Positions 43,061 to 50,973 of a stretch of 64,000 nt of DNA are shown here, piece by piece. Below the pieces are notes generated by a model that saw only the letters and a program-made list of their open reading frames with translations, did no database searches and was not told the DNA's origin. Source of the stretch: Bacillus sp. REN10 (GTDB lineage: Bacteria; Bacillota; Bacilli; Bacillales; Domibacillaceae); the NCBI RefSeq assembly GCF_016820555.1, contig NZ_JADHDW010000010.1, positions 62,001 to 126,000 on the forward strand. Reading direction: 5' to 3'. How positions within the stretch are numbered: position 1 is the first letter of the stretch; the number at the start of each line of letters is the position of its first letter. The translations under genes and the position numbers were made by a program.

Positions 43061-44274
43061 TGCTCACTACTTTTGTCGTTCCTATCAGAAGCGATGTTTA
43101 ATTGCTTAAATTTCAGATAAAAAAAAGTAGTCATGATTAAAGAAATTGTCCCGAAGATGACGGTCATATACGGCAAACCGACTGCATCCAATAGAAATCC
43201 TGTCATTAATAGAACGACTTGGAACATGATGCGGTCTAGCATATTGCGGAAAGAGAAGAACCTTCCGTGAAAATCTTTCGGCACCTTTGTCTGAAAAAGC
43301 GTTGCCGCCGTTGGGAAAAAGCAGCCGACAGCAAAGCCGAATAGCGTAAAAGCGAAAACAGACAGGAAGGGAATTTGCGCAAAGTATAACAGCATCTGTG
43401 ATAACCCAATCATAAATGAAAAGAAAAATAGAATCGTATAAGGTGAGAATTTATCGCTTATTTGTTTCACAACGAACGCTCCGAGCATAAAGGCTACACC
43501 TTCAGCGGTATAAATCCAGCTTTTAATCGCGGAACTGTCTTGTAGTTCACTAATATTCATCACCATAAGATTAAATCCACCGATAAATAGTAGTGGAACG
43601 AGCGTCAAAACAAGCGTCATAAGTAAAATAGGAAGTCCTTTAATTACAGGAAACACTTCTTTAAATCCAGCGTTAGATGATGAGGATTTTTCCGAGTTTC
43701 TTTGTCCTTCTTTCGATTCGTCGAAACTTAAAAATCCTGTCAAAATAAATAAGATTAAGTAAGCGGCTAATGACAAGACATACATCGTGGAAAGAGACAT
43801 GATGACTAAAAAAATTCCCGCCACTGCTGTTCCGATAATGCGTGAAAGAGTGGATACATTCATATACACTCCGTTTAGCCGCAACAGTTCGTTTTCTTCC
43901 ACGACGAGTGGAATGGCTGCTTGCAATGCAGGAAAATAAAACGCGGCAGACATTTGAATCAAAATAAGAAAGGTAATCATCCACCATACGGAACCTGTTT
44001 CAATGGCTATTAGCATAAAAATAACACTGATTGTGCGAGCAAATCCGGAAACAAGCATGACTTTCTTTTTACTTGCTTGATCAGTCACTTTACCAGCAAG
44101 CGGTCCGACGATAATGCCAGCAAGCAGTCCAATAGCTAAAATGATAGACTTTAAGAAATCCGACGGTACTTTCTCTTGCATAAATTCAAGGTTTCCAATA
44201 ATCCCAAGCCAAAGCCCTAAACCAGCTACAAATTCTCCAACTAACAAGATCCACACATTTTTATTTTTCCACAT
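43042..44274 (-). CDS. MFS transporter (macrolide-efflux-like type)
   Basis: A 410-residue twelve-helix MFS protein opening VWILLVGEFVAGLGLWLG with the loop GPLAGKVTDQASKKKVM, a pattern of the MefA/DUF-type efflux subfamily. The substrate is unknown. ATG 44274 follows GAGGC. Its last codons lie inside the terminator hairpin shared with the OsmC gene. It is not clearly linked to its neighbours. Confidence 0.85.
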   Translation of the reverse strand: MWKNKNVWILLVGEFVAGLGLWLGIIGNLEFMQEKVPSDFLKSIILAIGLLAGIIVGPLAGKVTDQASKKKVMLVSGFARTISVIFMLIAIETGSVWWMITFLILIQMSAAFYFPALQAAIPLVVEENELLRLNGVYMNVSTLSRIIGTAVAGIFLVIMSLSTMYVLSLAAYLILFILTGFLSFDESKEGQRNSEKSSSSNAGFKEVFPVIKGLPILLMTLVLTLVPLLFIGGFNLMVMNISELQDSSAIKSWIYTAEGVAFMLGAFVVKQISDKFSPYTILFFFSFMIGLSQMLLYFAQIPFLSVFAFTLFGFAVGCFFPTAATLFQTKVPKDFHGRFFSFRNMLDRIMFQVVLLMTGFLLDAVGLPYMTVIFGTISLIMTTFFYLKFKQLNIASDRNDKSSEQKKTIS

Positions 44275-44358
44275 GAAGATAGCCTCGCGTCCTGTATTTA
44301 TTTCGTATCTCTAAAGATACGATATCTTTTCATTTTTTCCTCTTACTTATTGAGAAAT

Positions 44359-44407
44359 AAAAAGCCATTGAATCTCTTTTTTTGCAGATGATTCAAATGG
44401 CTTTTTC
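44359..44407. terminator. Terminator after the siderophore permease genes
   Basis: AAAAAGCCATT and GAATC pair with GATTC and AATGGCTTTTT with one bulged A. A-runs and T-runs flank it, so it works leftward after the permease gene (stop at 44416) and possibly rightward. Confidence 0.75.
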
Positions 44408-44415
44408 AATGGTTG

Positions 44416-45423
44416 TTATTTTTTAAGCAATAAGTACATGAAATATGGTGCTCCAATGAGGGCAACGACAATTCCAGCCGGCAAGCCATCTGGCTCTAAT
44501 ACATTTCGTCCAATCGTGTCGGCTACGAGCAGAAGCCAGCCGCCGATGAGAATGGCTATAGGCAGGAACAGCTGGTTGCGCGGTCCTACTAATGCTTTAG
44601 CCATGTGGGGCGCCATCAGTCCGATAAAGGTAATGCCTCCTGTCACAGACACGGCGGCAGCAGCGAGAGCAACGGCGGCAAGAAGCAAGGTGATGCGCTC
44701 TTTATTAATGGAAATGCCTACACCGATCGCTACCGGTTCATTGAGAGCCAAAATATTCAATCGGTTTGCTTTATATAAAGTGAAAGGAATGAGAACAACA
44801 AGCCATGGAAGAATTGCCAAAATAAATGGCCAATCCGTACCCCAAATGTTCCCGGACAACCATTTCACGATAAACTCGACTTTTGAACGCTCAGCGGCTG
44901 AAATCAGAACAATCATAGTACCTGATAAGGCCATTGAAAAGCCAACGCCGACTAATACTAGTTTAACAGGTCGAAGTCCTTCCCTCTTATTATATGAAAA
45001 TAAGGAAATGAGACAGGTCGTTAGCATCGCACCAGCAAAAGCAACGAGCGGCAATAAGTAAACAAATGAGCCGGCATCTATAGGGAAAAATAAAAAGAAA
45101 ACGGCGATAGCAACGCCTGCTCCGGCGTTGATTCCAATAATTCCGGGATCAGCCAAATCATTGCGGGTTATTCCTTGCAAAATAGCACCAGATAAGGCGA
45201 GAGCCATTCCGGCTAGTAAGGTAATAATGATTCGTGGCAGTCGAATCGAGAAAATAATAAATTCTTCTTTAAATGTGCCTTGCCCGAGAAGTGTGGGAAT
45301 CAGTCTATCAAAAGATACAGAAGAATAGCCTATTCCGATGCTAATGACCATTGTTCCAATAATACAAGCTAATAGTATACTTAACAGCACACGTTGTTTT
45401 TTTATCATAGTTGGATGAATCAT
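44416..45423 (-). CDS. FecCD-family siderophore ABC permease, second subunit
   Basis: A 335-residue FecCD permease with about nine to ten helices. It has GMALALSGAILQGITRNDLADPGIIGI near residues 76-102 and FIGLMAPHMAKALVGP, the BtuC-type landmarks. It overlaps the preceding permease gene by 4 bp, so the two are coupled. Confidence 0.92.
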   Translation of the reverse strand: MIHPTMIKKQRVLLSILLACIIGTMVISIGIGYSSVSFDRLIPTLLGQGTFKEEFIIFSIRLPRIIITLLAGMALALSGAILQGITRNDLADPGIIGINAGAGVAIAVFFLFFPIDAGSFVYLLPLVAFAGAMLTTCLISLFSYNKREGLRPVKLVLVGVGFSMALSGTMIVLISAAERSKVEFIVKWLSGNIWGTDWPFILAILPWLVVLIPFTLYKANRLNILALNEPVAIGVGISINKERITLLLAAVALAAAAVSVTGGITFIGLMAPHMAKALVGPRNQLFLPIAILIGGWLLLVADTIGRNVLEPDGLPAGIVVALIGAPYFMYLLLKK

Positions 45424-46427
45424 GAGAAGGTTTTCCCTCCTTTATTTACGATAAATAGGAAGAATGGTAAGCCCATTATTGCCACAATGGCTGCCACGGG
45501 TGTTTCATATGGGGCATGAATGGTTCGTCCAACTGTATCAGCCAATAGCATGAATATCGCTCCAATGACGATCGACATGGGAAGAATGAAGCGATAATCC
45601 GTTCCAACGATTGCCCGAACAATGTGCGGAATCATGAGGCCGATAAACGCCATATTTCCGACGAGTGCGACAGCTGCACCTGTAAGAAGAATAATCGCTA
45701 TAAATAAAACGATTTTGATTTTTGTTGTTTTTTGTCCTAATCCAACGGCTACTTCTTCATTTAAACTGAGAATGGTTAGTTGTCTTGAAAAGAACAAGGC
45801 AATCAAGAGACCAATTCCGATAAATGGAGAAATCATTTGCAGTTGATTCCATGATGTGCCGATTAGTCCGCCTGCAGTCCACATCGATACATCTTTAGAA
45901 ATGTTAAAATAAAGGCCCATTCCTTCGGCGATTGCGTATAAGAAGGCTGACACAGCGGCTCCAGCTAAAACGATACGCAGAGGGGAAAATCCTCCTTTTT
46001 TGATGGCTCCTATACCGAAAACCATCATTGATCCGACAGTTGCTCCGATTAAACAGGTCACCATAATCGTGTAATAATTCGCAGTAGGAATGAGTGCAAT
46101 GGTTAAAGCGAGTGCGGCATTGGCTCCGGCTGTAAGCCCAAGTAAACCGGGATCTGCTAAGGGGTTTCTTGTTATTCCTTGCATAATAGCACCCGCTACA
46201 GCAAGGGACATGCCAACCAGTATAGCTCCCACTTCCCTCGGTAAGCGAATTTCGCGAATAAGAGAAATTTTTTCCCCTTTGGCATCGGAAGTAAGAGCTA
46301 GCCAAATATCTTTCACTGTCGTATCAGCAGCTCCAAACACACAAGCCACGATAAACATACTTACACATAAAAGAACAGCTGCCATGAGCTTATATATAAA
46401 TGGGGTGATGAGTTGTTTTTCTTTCAT
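45420..46427 (-). CDS. FecCD-family siderophore ABC permease, first subunit
   Basis: A 335-residue permease paired with the next gene. It has AGAIMQGITRNPLADPGLLG and GLMIPHIVRAIVG landmarks. With the ATPase and lipoprotein upstream it completes a heterodimeric iron-siderophore importer. A 213-bp space with a hairpin separates it from the lipoprotein gene, so permease expression may depend on read-through. Confidence 0.92.
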   Translation of the reverse strand: MKEKQLITPFIYKLMAAVLLCVSMFIVACVFGAADTTVKDIWLALTSDAKGEKISLIREIRLPREVGAILVGMSLAVAGAIMQGITRNPLADPGLLGLTAGANAALALTIALIPTANYYTIMVTCLIGATVGSMMVFGIGAIKKGGFSPLRIVLAGAAVSAFLYAIAEGMGLYFNISKDVSMWTAGGLIGTSWNQLQMISPFIGIGLLIALFFSRQLTILSLNEEVAVGLGQKTTKIKIVLFIAIILLTGAAVALVGNMAFIGLMIPHIVRAIVGTDYRFILPMSIVIGAIFMLLADTVGRTIHAPYETPVAAIVAIMGLPFFLFIVNKGGKTFS

Positions 46428-46584
46428 TATTCATTTCTCTTCTTTCTATGAGTGAAATAAAGAAAGGGGGGGAAAGCGACCGATTGTTCAAGATTCCCGC
46501 CCGATTCGGAATAATTTGTGACTGGTTTTCTCGCATTTTCGACTAAAAAGGGCGACTTCCCGACTGATCCCCCCTTACCGAATA

Positions 46585-46634
46585 GAAAAAAGGGGCATCT
46601 ATAAGCGAAATAATTGGCTCATAGTCCCCTTTTC
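46585..46634 (-). terminator. Hairpin between siderophore lipoprotein and permease genes
   Basis: Read leftward, AAAAGGGG (46626-46633 complement) and CTAT pair with ATAG and CCCCTTTTTT (46585-46594 complement). A T-run ends it. It lies just after the lipoprotein stop and would reduce transcription into the permeases, giving the receptor in excess. Confidence 0.65.
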
Positions 46635-46640
46635 ATGTAT

Positions 46641-47558
46641 TTATTTGCCAAGGAAGCTGTTCTTAAAGAAATCTAATTGTAGCTCTAACGTTAATGGATC
46701 ATTAAAGTAGAATTCTTTTGCATTGACTTCAAATAGCTGGTTGTTCTTTACAGCAGGAATGTTTTTATATGTGTCAGTTTCTTGGAATGAATTATCTGCG
46801 TCGCTGTTTTTGCTCAAAACGACATAGTCTCCAGCAAATTCAGGAAGCACTTCTAACGATAGGGCGTAGTAGCCGTCTTTTAGAGCCATTTCTTTTACTT
46901 TGTCAGGCATGTTTAATTTCATTTCCTGGTAAAGAATTTCTGTGCCGCGACCCCAGTTATCGCCGAATACGTAAAGTTGTTTGTCAAACTTTTCAATGAC
47001 AGAAACAGTGGCTTCTTCACCGATCTTCGCTTTAATGTCTTTTCCTGCTTGTTGGGCGCGAGCTTTGAAATCATCCACCCAAGCTTGAGCTTTTTTTTCT
47101 TTGTTTAATAGTTTTCCGATTTCGATATGCTGAGTTAAATAATCTACTTTTCCGTAAGTGTAGGTAACAGTAGGAGCGATTTCTTTTAGTTTATCTACGT
47201 TTTTAATAGATGATAAACCGATAATTAAATCTGGATTTAGTTCAATAATTTTTTCTAAGTTTTCATCAGATACTTCTTCTACATCTTTTAATTTACTCTC
47301 AAATTTCGGGTTCATTTTCGACCAAGAATCAACACCGACAAGGTTGACATTTAAGGACATGACGTTACCCGCAAATGATGAGAGAACGACGACGCGTTCG
47401 GGATTTGCTGGCACTTCTACTGGACCGTTTTCTGATTCATAAGTGATCGTTTCAGGTTCTTTTTTCTCTGCTTTATTTGTTTTTTCTTCTGACTGGCTAC
47501 TGCAAGCGCTAACCATAAAGACGAGCAGTAGAAAGATTGGAAATAGCCATTTTTTCAT
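46641..47558 (-). CDS. Iron-siderophore ABC transporter substrate-binding lipoprotein
   Basis: A 305-residue class III binding protein with a signal peptide and lipobox VSAC (Cys19). The fold is shown by NPERVVVLSSFAGNVMSL near residues 53-70 and LEKIIELNPDLIIGLSSI. It is similar in type to FhuD/FeuA-like hydroxamate or catechol siderophore receptors; the ligand is not decided. ATG 47558 follows GAAGGAG and lies inside the end of the ATPase gene. Confidence 0.9.
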   Translation of the reverse strand: MKKWLFPIFLLLVFMVSACSSQSEEKTNKAEKKEPETITYESENGPVEVPANPERVVVLSSFAGNVMSLNVNLVGVDSWSKMNPKFESKLKDVEEVSDENLEKIIELNPDLIIGLSSIKNVDKLKEIAPTVTYTYGKVDYLTQHIEIGKLLNKEKKAQAWVDDFKARAQQAGKDIKAKIGEEATVSVIEKFDKQLYVFGDNWGRGTEILYQEMKLNMPDKVKEMALKDGYYALSLEVLPEFAGDYVVLSKNSDADNSFQETDTYKNIPAVKNNQLFEVNAKEFYFNDPLTLELQLDFFKNSFLGK

Positions 47559-48351
47559 GTTTGTTCTCCTTCAATAAGTTATACGTGATACACATTGGTT
47601 TATTTGTTCTTGGGTCACGCCCGATGTGGGCGTCAATATGGAAAACTTTTTGAAGCACATCGGGTGTCATTACTTCTTCACAATCGCCTGCTTTCACGAT
47701 TTCCCCATCTTTTAAAGCGATCATATAATCGGCGAAGCGAGCTGCTTGGTTTAAATCATGAAGCACCATTACAATCGTTCGCTGTTGTTCTTGGTTAAGC
47801 GTTTGCAACAGTTCAAGTACCTCTAGTTGATGGGCCATATCTAAATAGGTGGTTGGTTCATCAAGGAAAATGATATCGGTTTCTTGGGCAAGAGCCATCG
47901 CGATCCAAACGCGCTGGCGCTGACCTCCTGATAGAGCATCTACAGGACGGAATTTAAACTCTGCTGTTCCTGTTACCTCTAGCGCCCAGTCAATGACCTC
48001 ATAATCTTTTTTCGTGAGGCGACCAAAGCCTTTTTGATAGGGGAAACGCCCATAAGAAATGAGTTCTCCAACTGTTAATCCGCTAGCACTTTCCTGCATT
48101 TGCGGCAGAATCGCCATTTTCTTGGCGAGAAGCTTTGTGTTTTCTTTTGCTATGTTCTCACCGTCCAAAATAACGGTTCCAGATTGATGAGCGATAATGC
48201 GAGTGATGGCTTTTAGTAGAGTTGATTTTCCGCAACCGTTTGAACCGATAATGGTGGTGATTTTTTGGTCAGGAATTTCTACGCTAAGATCTTTAACAAT
48301 AAGACGTTCACCATAGCCGATATTTAAGTCCGTTGTATATAGGCGAACCAT
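47509..48351 (-). CDS. Iron-siderophore ABC transporter ATP-binding protein
   Basis: A 280-residue FecE/FhuC-type ATPase. Walker A GSNGCGKST is near residues 36-44, the signature LSGGQRQR near 140 and Walker B IIFLDEPTTYLD just after. It opens the operon, behind GGAGG and a Fur box. Its frame continues 50 bp into the lipoprotein gene, giving an unusual tail (about the last 16 residues) beyond the usual DPRTNKPMCITYNL end. The tail may be a late loss of the original stop codon. Confidence 0.92.
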   Translation of the reverse strand: MVRLYTTDLNIGYGERLIVKDLSVEIPDQKITTIIGSNGCGKSTLLKAITRIIAHQSGTVILDGENIAKENTKLLAKKMAILPQMQESASGLTVGELISYGRFPYQKGFGRLTKKDYEVIDWALEVTGTAEFKFRPVDALSGGQRQRVWIAMALAQETDIIFLDEPTTYLDMAHQLEVLELLQTLNQEQQRTIVMVLHDLNQAARFADYMIALKDGEIVKAGDCEEVMTPDVLQKVFHIDAHIGRDPRTNKPMCITYNLLKENKHEKMAISNLSTARLYG

Positions 48352-48380
48352 TTATGAACCTCCGTTTAGTAAGTTTATTT

Positions 48381-48399
48381 GATAATGATTTTCAATATC
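48381..48399. promoter_or_regulatory. Fur box of the siderophore operon
   Basis: GATAATGATTTTCAATATC matches the 19-bp Fur consensus GATAATGATAATCATTATC at 16 positions and the Bacillus 7-1-7 core TGATAAT-n-ATTATCA at 13 of 14. It is 30 bp before the ATPase start, leftward. Confidence 0.85.
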
Positions 48400-48512
48400 A
48401 TATATCTCAATACTATAATTTACTCATTTGCTGTTGTCAACCATCATTTTTAGAAAATTTGTGCAGCTAAGGATATTTGTTGTCAAAGAGAGGGAAAGCA
48501 TGTATCATTTAT

Positions 48513-48532
48513 TGATAATGATAATCAATTAC
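48513..48532. promoter_or_regulatory. Fur box of the ferredoxin-NADP reductase gene
   Basis: TGATAATGATAATCA (48513-48527) matches the 7-1-7 Fur core at 13 of 14 positions and extends to a 16 of 19 match with the long consensus. It lies 27 bp before the oxidoreductase start. Confidence 0.85.
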
Positions 48533-48558
48533 AATCAAGTGGTGAGGAGCGGTTATAG

Positions 48559-49608
48559 ATGGAGCAAGAACAACTATTTGATGTGACCATTATTGGTGGA
48601 GGTCCTGCTGGTTTATACTCGACGTTTTATAGTGGGCTTCGGGAGATGAAAACGAAACTGATAGAATATCAACCCCAATTGGGCGGAAAAGTGCATGTGT
48701 ATCCTGAGAAGATGATTTGGGATGTCGGAGGGCTGACGCCGATTCCGGGGGCTCAATTAATTGAGCAGCTCGTGCAGCAAGGGTTAACTTTTGATCCAGA
48801 AGTGGTATTGAATGAAAAGGTGGAATCCATTTCAAGAAATGATGACGGTATTTTTGTGTTGCATGCAGCTTCAGGCCAAAAGCATTATTCAAAAACGGTG
48901 ATTGTCGCGGTGGGTGGAGGGATATTAAACCCGCAAAAGCTAGAAATCGAAGGGGCAGAGCGCTTTGAAGTATCGAATTTAAACTATACGGTCAAATCAT
49001 TACAACGCTTTAAAGGTAAAACAGTGATCATCTCTGGTGGAGGCAACTCGGCAATTGATTGGACTAATGAGTTAGAGCCGATTGCCAAACAAGTGTATCT
49101 CACATATCGGAAAGAGACCTTATCCGGTCATGAGGCGCAAGTGAAGCAACTAATGGATAGCTCAGCCATTTGTTTCTTTCAGACCGCAATTACAAAGCTA
49201 ATTGCCAGTGACAATCATGAGGTGATTGAGCGAGTCGAATTGACGAATCATCAAACAAAAGAGGTGATCACTTTAGAGGTGGATGAGGTGATTATCAATC
49301 ATGGCTATGAACGCGATACTGTTTTACTTGACCAAAGTGAAATCAACATTGAAAGAATCGATGATTATTTTATCGCAGGTAATTCTAGCAGTGAATCGTC
49401 GATTGAAGGGCTGTATGCTGCAGGGGATATTTTGAAGCATGACGGTAAGCTTCACTTAATTGCAGGGGCATTTCAAGATGCGGCGAATGCGGTTAATAAA
49501 GCGAAGCAATTTATTGAACCTGAGGCAAACAAAGCTGGGATGGTGTCTTCCCACAATGAAGTTTTTAAACAGCGGAATAGAGAATTAGTGAAGCAGATGA
49601 TGAAATGA
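48559..49608 (+). CDS. Ferredoxin/flavodoxin-NADP+ reductase (YcgT/YumC-like)
   Basis: A 349-residue thioredoxin-reductase-like flavoprotein without the redox CxxC, as in Bacillus YumC/YcgT. FAD motif GGGPAGLYSTFYSG is at residues 12-25, the NADPH motif GGGNSAID near 157-164 and a C-terminal GLYAAGDI FAD motif. A Fur box upstream and the divergent siderophore operon suggest it supplies electrons for iron release, possibly through a ferredoxin-like partner. ATG 48559 follows GAGGAGCGG. Confidence 0.88.
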   Translation: MEQEQLFDVTIIGGGPAGLYSTFYSGLREMKTKLIEYQPQLGGKVHVYPEKMIWDVGGLTPIPGAQLIEQLVQQGLTFDPEVVLNEKVESISRNDDGIFVLHAASGQKHYSKTVIVAVGGGILNPQKLEIEGAERFEVSNLNYTVKSLQRFKGKTVIISGGGNSAIDWTNELEPIAKQVYLTYRKETLSGHEAQVKQLMDSSAICFFQTAITKLIASDNHEVIERVELTNHQTKEVITLEVDEVIINHGYERDTVLLDQSEINIERIDDYFIAGNSSSESSIEGLYAAGDILKHDGKLHLIAGAFQDAANAVNKAKQFIEPEANKAGMVSSHNEVFKQRNRELVKQMMK

Positions 49609-49664
49609 AAAAAGGGCTGTTGCAGAAAATTTGTTTTTACTCATTTTCTGTGACAGCCCTATGC
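49609..49664 (-). terminator. Long hairpin-terminator after rluF
   Basis: AAGGGCTGT and GCAGAAAAT pair with ATTTTCTG and ACAGCCCT across about 50 bp, with one mismatch. The T-run (AAAAAA in plus) is on the left, so it stops leftward transcripts from rluF. It also begins at the reductase stop codon. Confidence 0.75.
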
Positions 49665-49759
49665 TTATTGACTCAAAAAATAAATGGGCGTTTAATCTTC
49701 ATCGTAAGATTGAGTAAACTCATGTATTCTCCCCCATTAATAATGGCTCATCAAGGAAA

Positions 49760-50467
49760 TTACCATTCATTTGGTTCGTAATTGAGATCAGCAAATAATT
49801 GTTTTTTCTCTTTTTTCGTTAAATCGCGCCACTGTCCGATAGGTAAGTTATTTAAGTGGATATTCATAATGCGTGTTCGCTGTAGTCGATATACTTCGTA
49901 GCCTAAAGCGGCACACATGCGGCGAATTTGTCGGTTTAAGCCTTGAGTTAAAGTAATTTGAAATTCGTACTTTGATAGCTGTTCGACTTTACAAGGCAAT
50001 GTTTTCGTATCTAAAATTCGGACACCCGCTGCCATTTCCTTTAGAAACTCAGGAGTGATGGGTTTGTCTACAGATACGATGTATTCTTTTTCATGCTTGT
50101 TTTCTGCACGCAAGATTTTATTTACAATATCCCCATCGTTTGTCAATAGAATTAAGCCTTCGGAATCTTTGTCTAATCGGCCAATGTGATGAATGCGCAA
50201 AGGATGATTGACTAGATCAATAATGTTCCCTTTGACTTTTTTCTCAGTCGTGCTTGTAATTCCAACAGGTTTATTTAAAGCGATATATACATGGTTTCTA
50301 GCGAGCCGAATCTGTTCCCCATTGACTCGAACATCGTCTCCGGGCTCGACTTGACTGCCGATTTTGGCTACTTTCCCGTTGATTGTGACTCGTCCTTCAC
50401 TAATTAATTTATCTGCTCCGCGTCTAGAGGTTTTCCCGGATTCACTAATATATTTATTAAGTCGCAG
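49760..50467 (-). CDS. rluF: 23S rRNA pseudouridine synthase RluF-like, apparent CTG start
   Basis: A 235-residue RsuA/RluB/RluF-family enzyme. The S4 RNA-binding domain ([20 protein letters not shown], residues 2-21, and following) leads to the catalytic domain with Asp99 in [10 protein letters not shown] and the [10 protein letters not shown] motif. ATG, GTG and TTG are absent between the upstream stop (50486-50488) and residue 90, so a normal start caller finds only a 146-residue fragment beginning at TTG 50200. The full S4 domain begins exactly at a CTG (50465-50467), with AAGGA about 10 bp before. An ATG nearby (50477-50479) is out of frame. A frame or start mutation, or genuine CTG initiation, would explain this. 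Confidence 0.8.
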   Translation of the reverse strand: MRLNKYISESGKTSRRGADKLISEGRVTINGKVAKIGSQVEPGDDVRVNGEQIRLARNHVYIALNKPVGITSTTEKKVKGNIIDLVNHPLRIHHIGRLDKDSEGLILLTNDGDIVNKILRAENKHEKEYIVSVDKPITPEFLKEMAAGVRILDTKTLPCKVEQLSKYEFQITLTQGLNRQIRRMCAALGYEVYRLQRTRIMNIHLNNLPIGQWRDLTKKEKKQLFADLNYEPNEW

Positions 50468-50559
50468 GTTAATCGCATCCTTTATTTAGATTTAAAAAAA
50501 AATTTATGTTGAAGAATTTAATTATAATGGGAATTAAGCCAATAAAAAAGAGGAGTGAA

Positions 50560-50676
50560 ATGCTTTTCTATTTTTATTTTCGAGGAGTTTTCTGTTTTTA
50601 TACTGCTCTTTTTGTTCAAGGTGGAAAATGTGCGCTTATTGATTGCAATAACAAGAGGCTGTTCCCGGTGAATTGA
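50560..50676 (+). CDS. Possible 38-residue ORF, hypothetical
   Basis: AAGAGGAG lies 4 bp before an ATG that opens 38 codons (MLFYFYFRGVFCFY start). The frame runs into a hairpin. I see no family. The composition (many Phe and Tyr) and position next to a repeat make it doubtful. Confidence 0.15.
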   Translation: MLFYFYFRGVFCFYTALFVQGGKCALIDCNNKRLFPVN

Positions 50677-50689
50677 CTGGGAACAGCCT
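50656..50689. terminator. Perfect 11-bp hairpin in the adh-rluF gap
   Basis: AGGCTGTTCCC (50656-50666) pairs with GGGAACAGCCT (50679-50689). It lacks a strong T-run; the leftward transcript has CTCTTGTTATT. It may weakly end the alcohol dehydrogenase transcript after the repeat. Confidence 0.45.
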
Positions 50690-50972
50690 TCCGCATTTCA
50701 AGATCCAGCTCCGCCTCCTTGGGGCTCGAGTCAGATGTCAGCCTGACTGCATGACTGAAGAGCGCCATTGCGTCAGTCCGTCATCTGCTTGTCGCCCCAG
50801 GGCAGTCGACTCCGCATTTCAAGATCCAGCTACAGGCGCTAGCGACTAGTGGACTTCCGCGATCCTCCTTGCGATAAGTCAACATCGATTCACTATCGTT
50901 CATCGTGTTTCCTTTATCTCATACGGCTCGTTTCAGTTCATCCGTCGCTAAACAGCGCCTTTCGCATTTCTA
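50690..50972. repeat. Dispersed extragenic repeat, copy B with an extra palindromic unit
   Basis: The 21-bp string running from TCCGCATTT to ATCCAGCT occurs at 50690-50710 and 50811-50831 as a direct repeat flanking a palindrome-rich 100-bp unit (CTTGGGGC...GCCCCAGG, CAGATG...CATCTG). The rest (50826-50970) is the second copy of the repeat at 20321-20470, same orientation, again directly after the stop codon of a leftward gene. Confidence 0.8.
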
Positions 50973-50973
50973 C

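Noticed and set aside
44438-45061. 207-codon plus-strand ORF opposite the FecCD permease gene
   Set aside because: It is an antisense shadow of a clear permease gene, rich in Pro, Thr and Ala as expected from complementing hydrophobic codons.
43042-48351. MFS gene at 43042 as part of the siderophore operon
   Set aside because: A strong bidirectional hairpin (44359-44407) separates it from the permeases, and it has its own ribosome binding site.
49760-50200. RluF taken as a 146-residue protein starting at TTG 50200
   Set aside because: The same frame continues upstream through a full S4 domain to CTG 50467, and the TTG lies in the middle of the conserved catalytic region.
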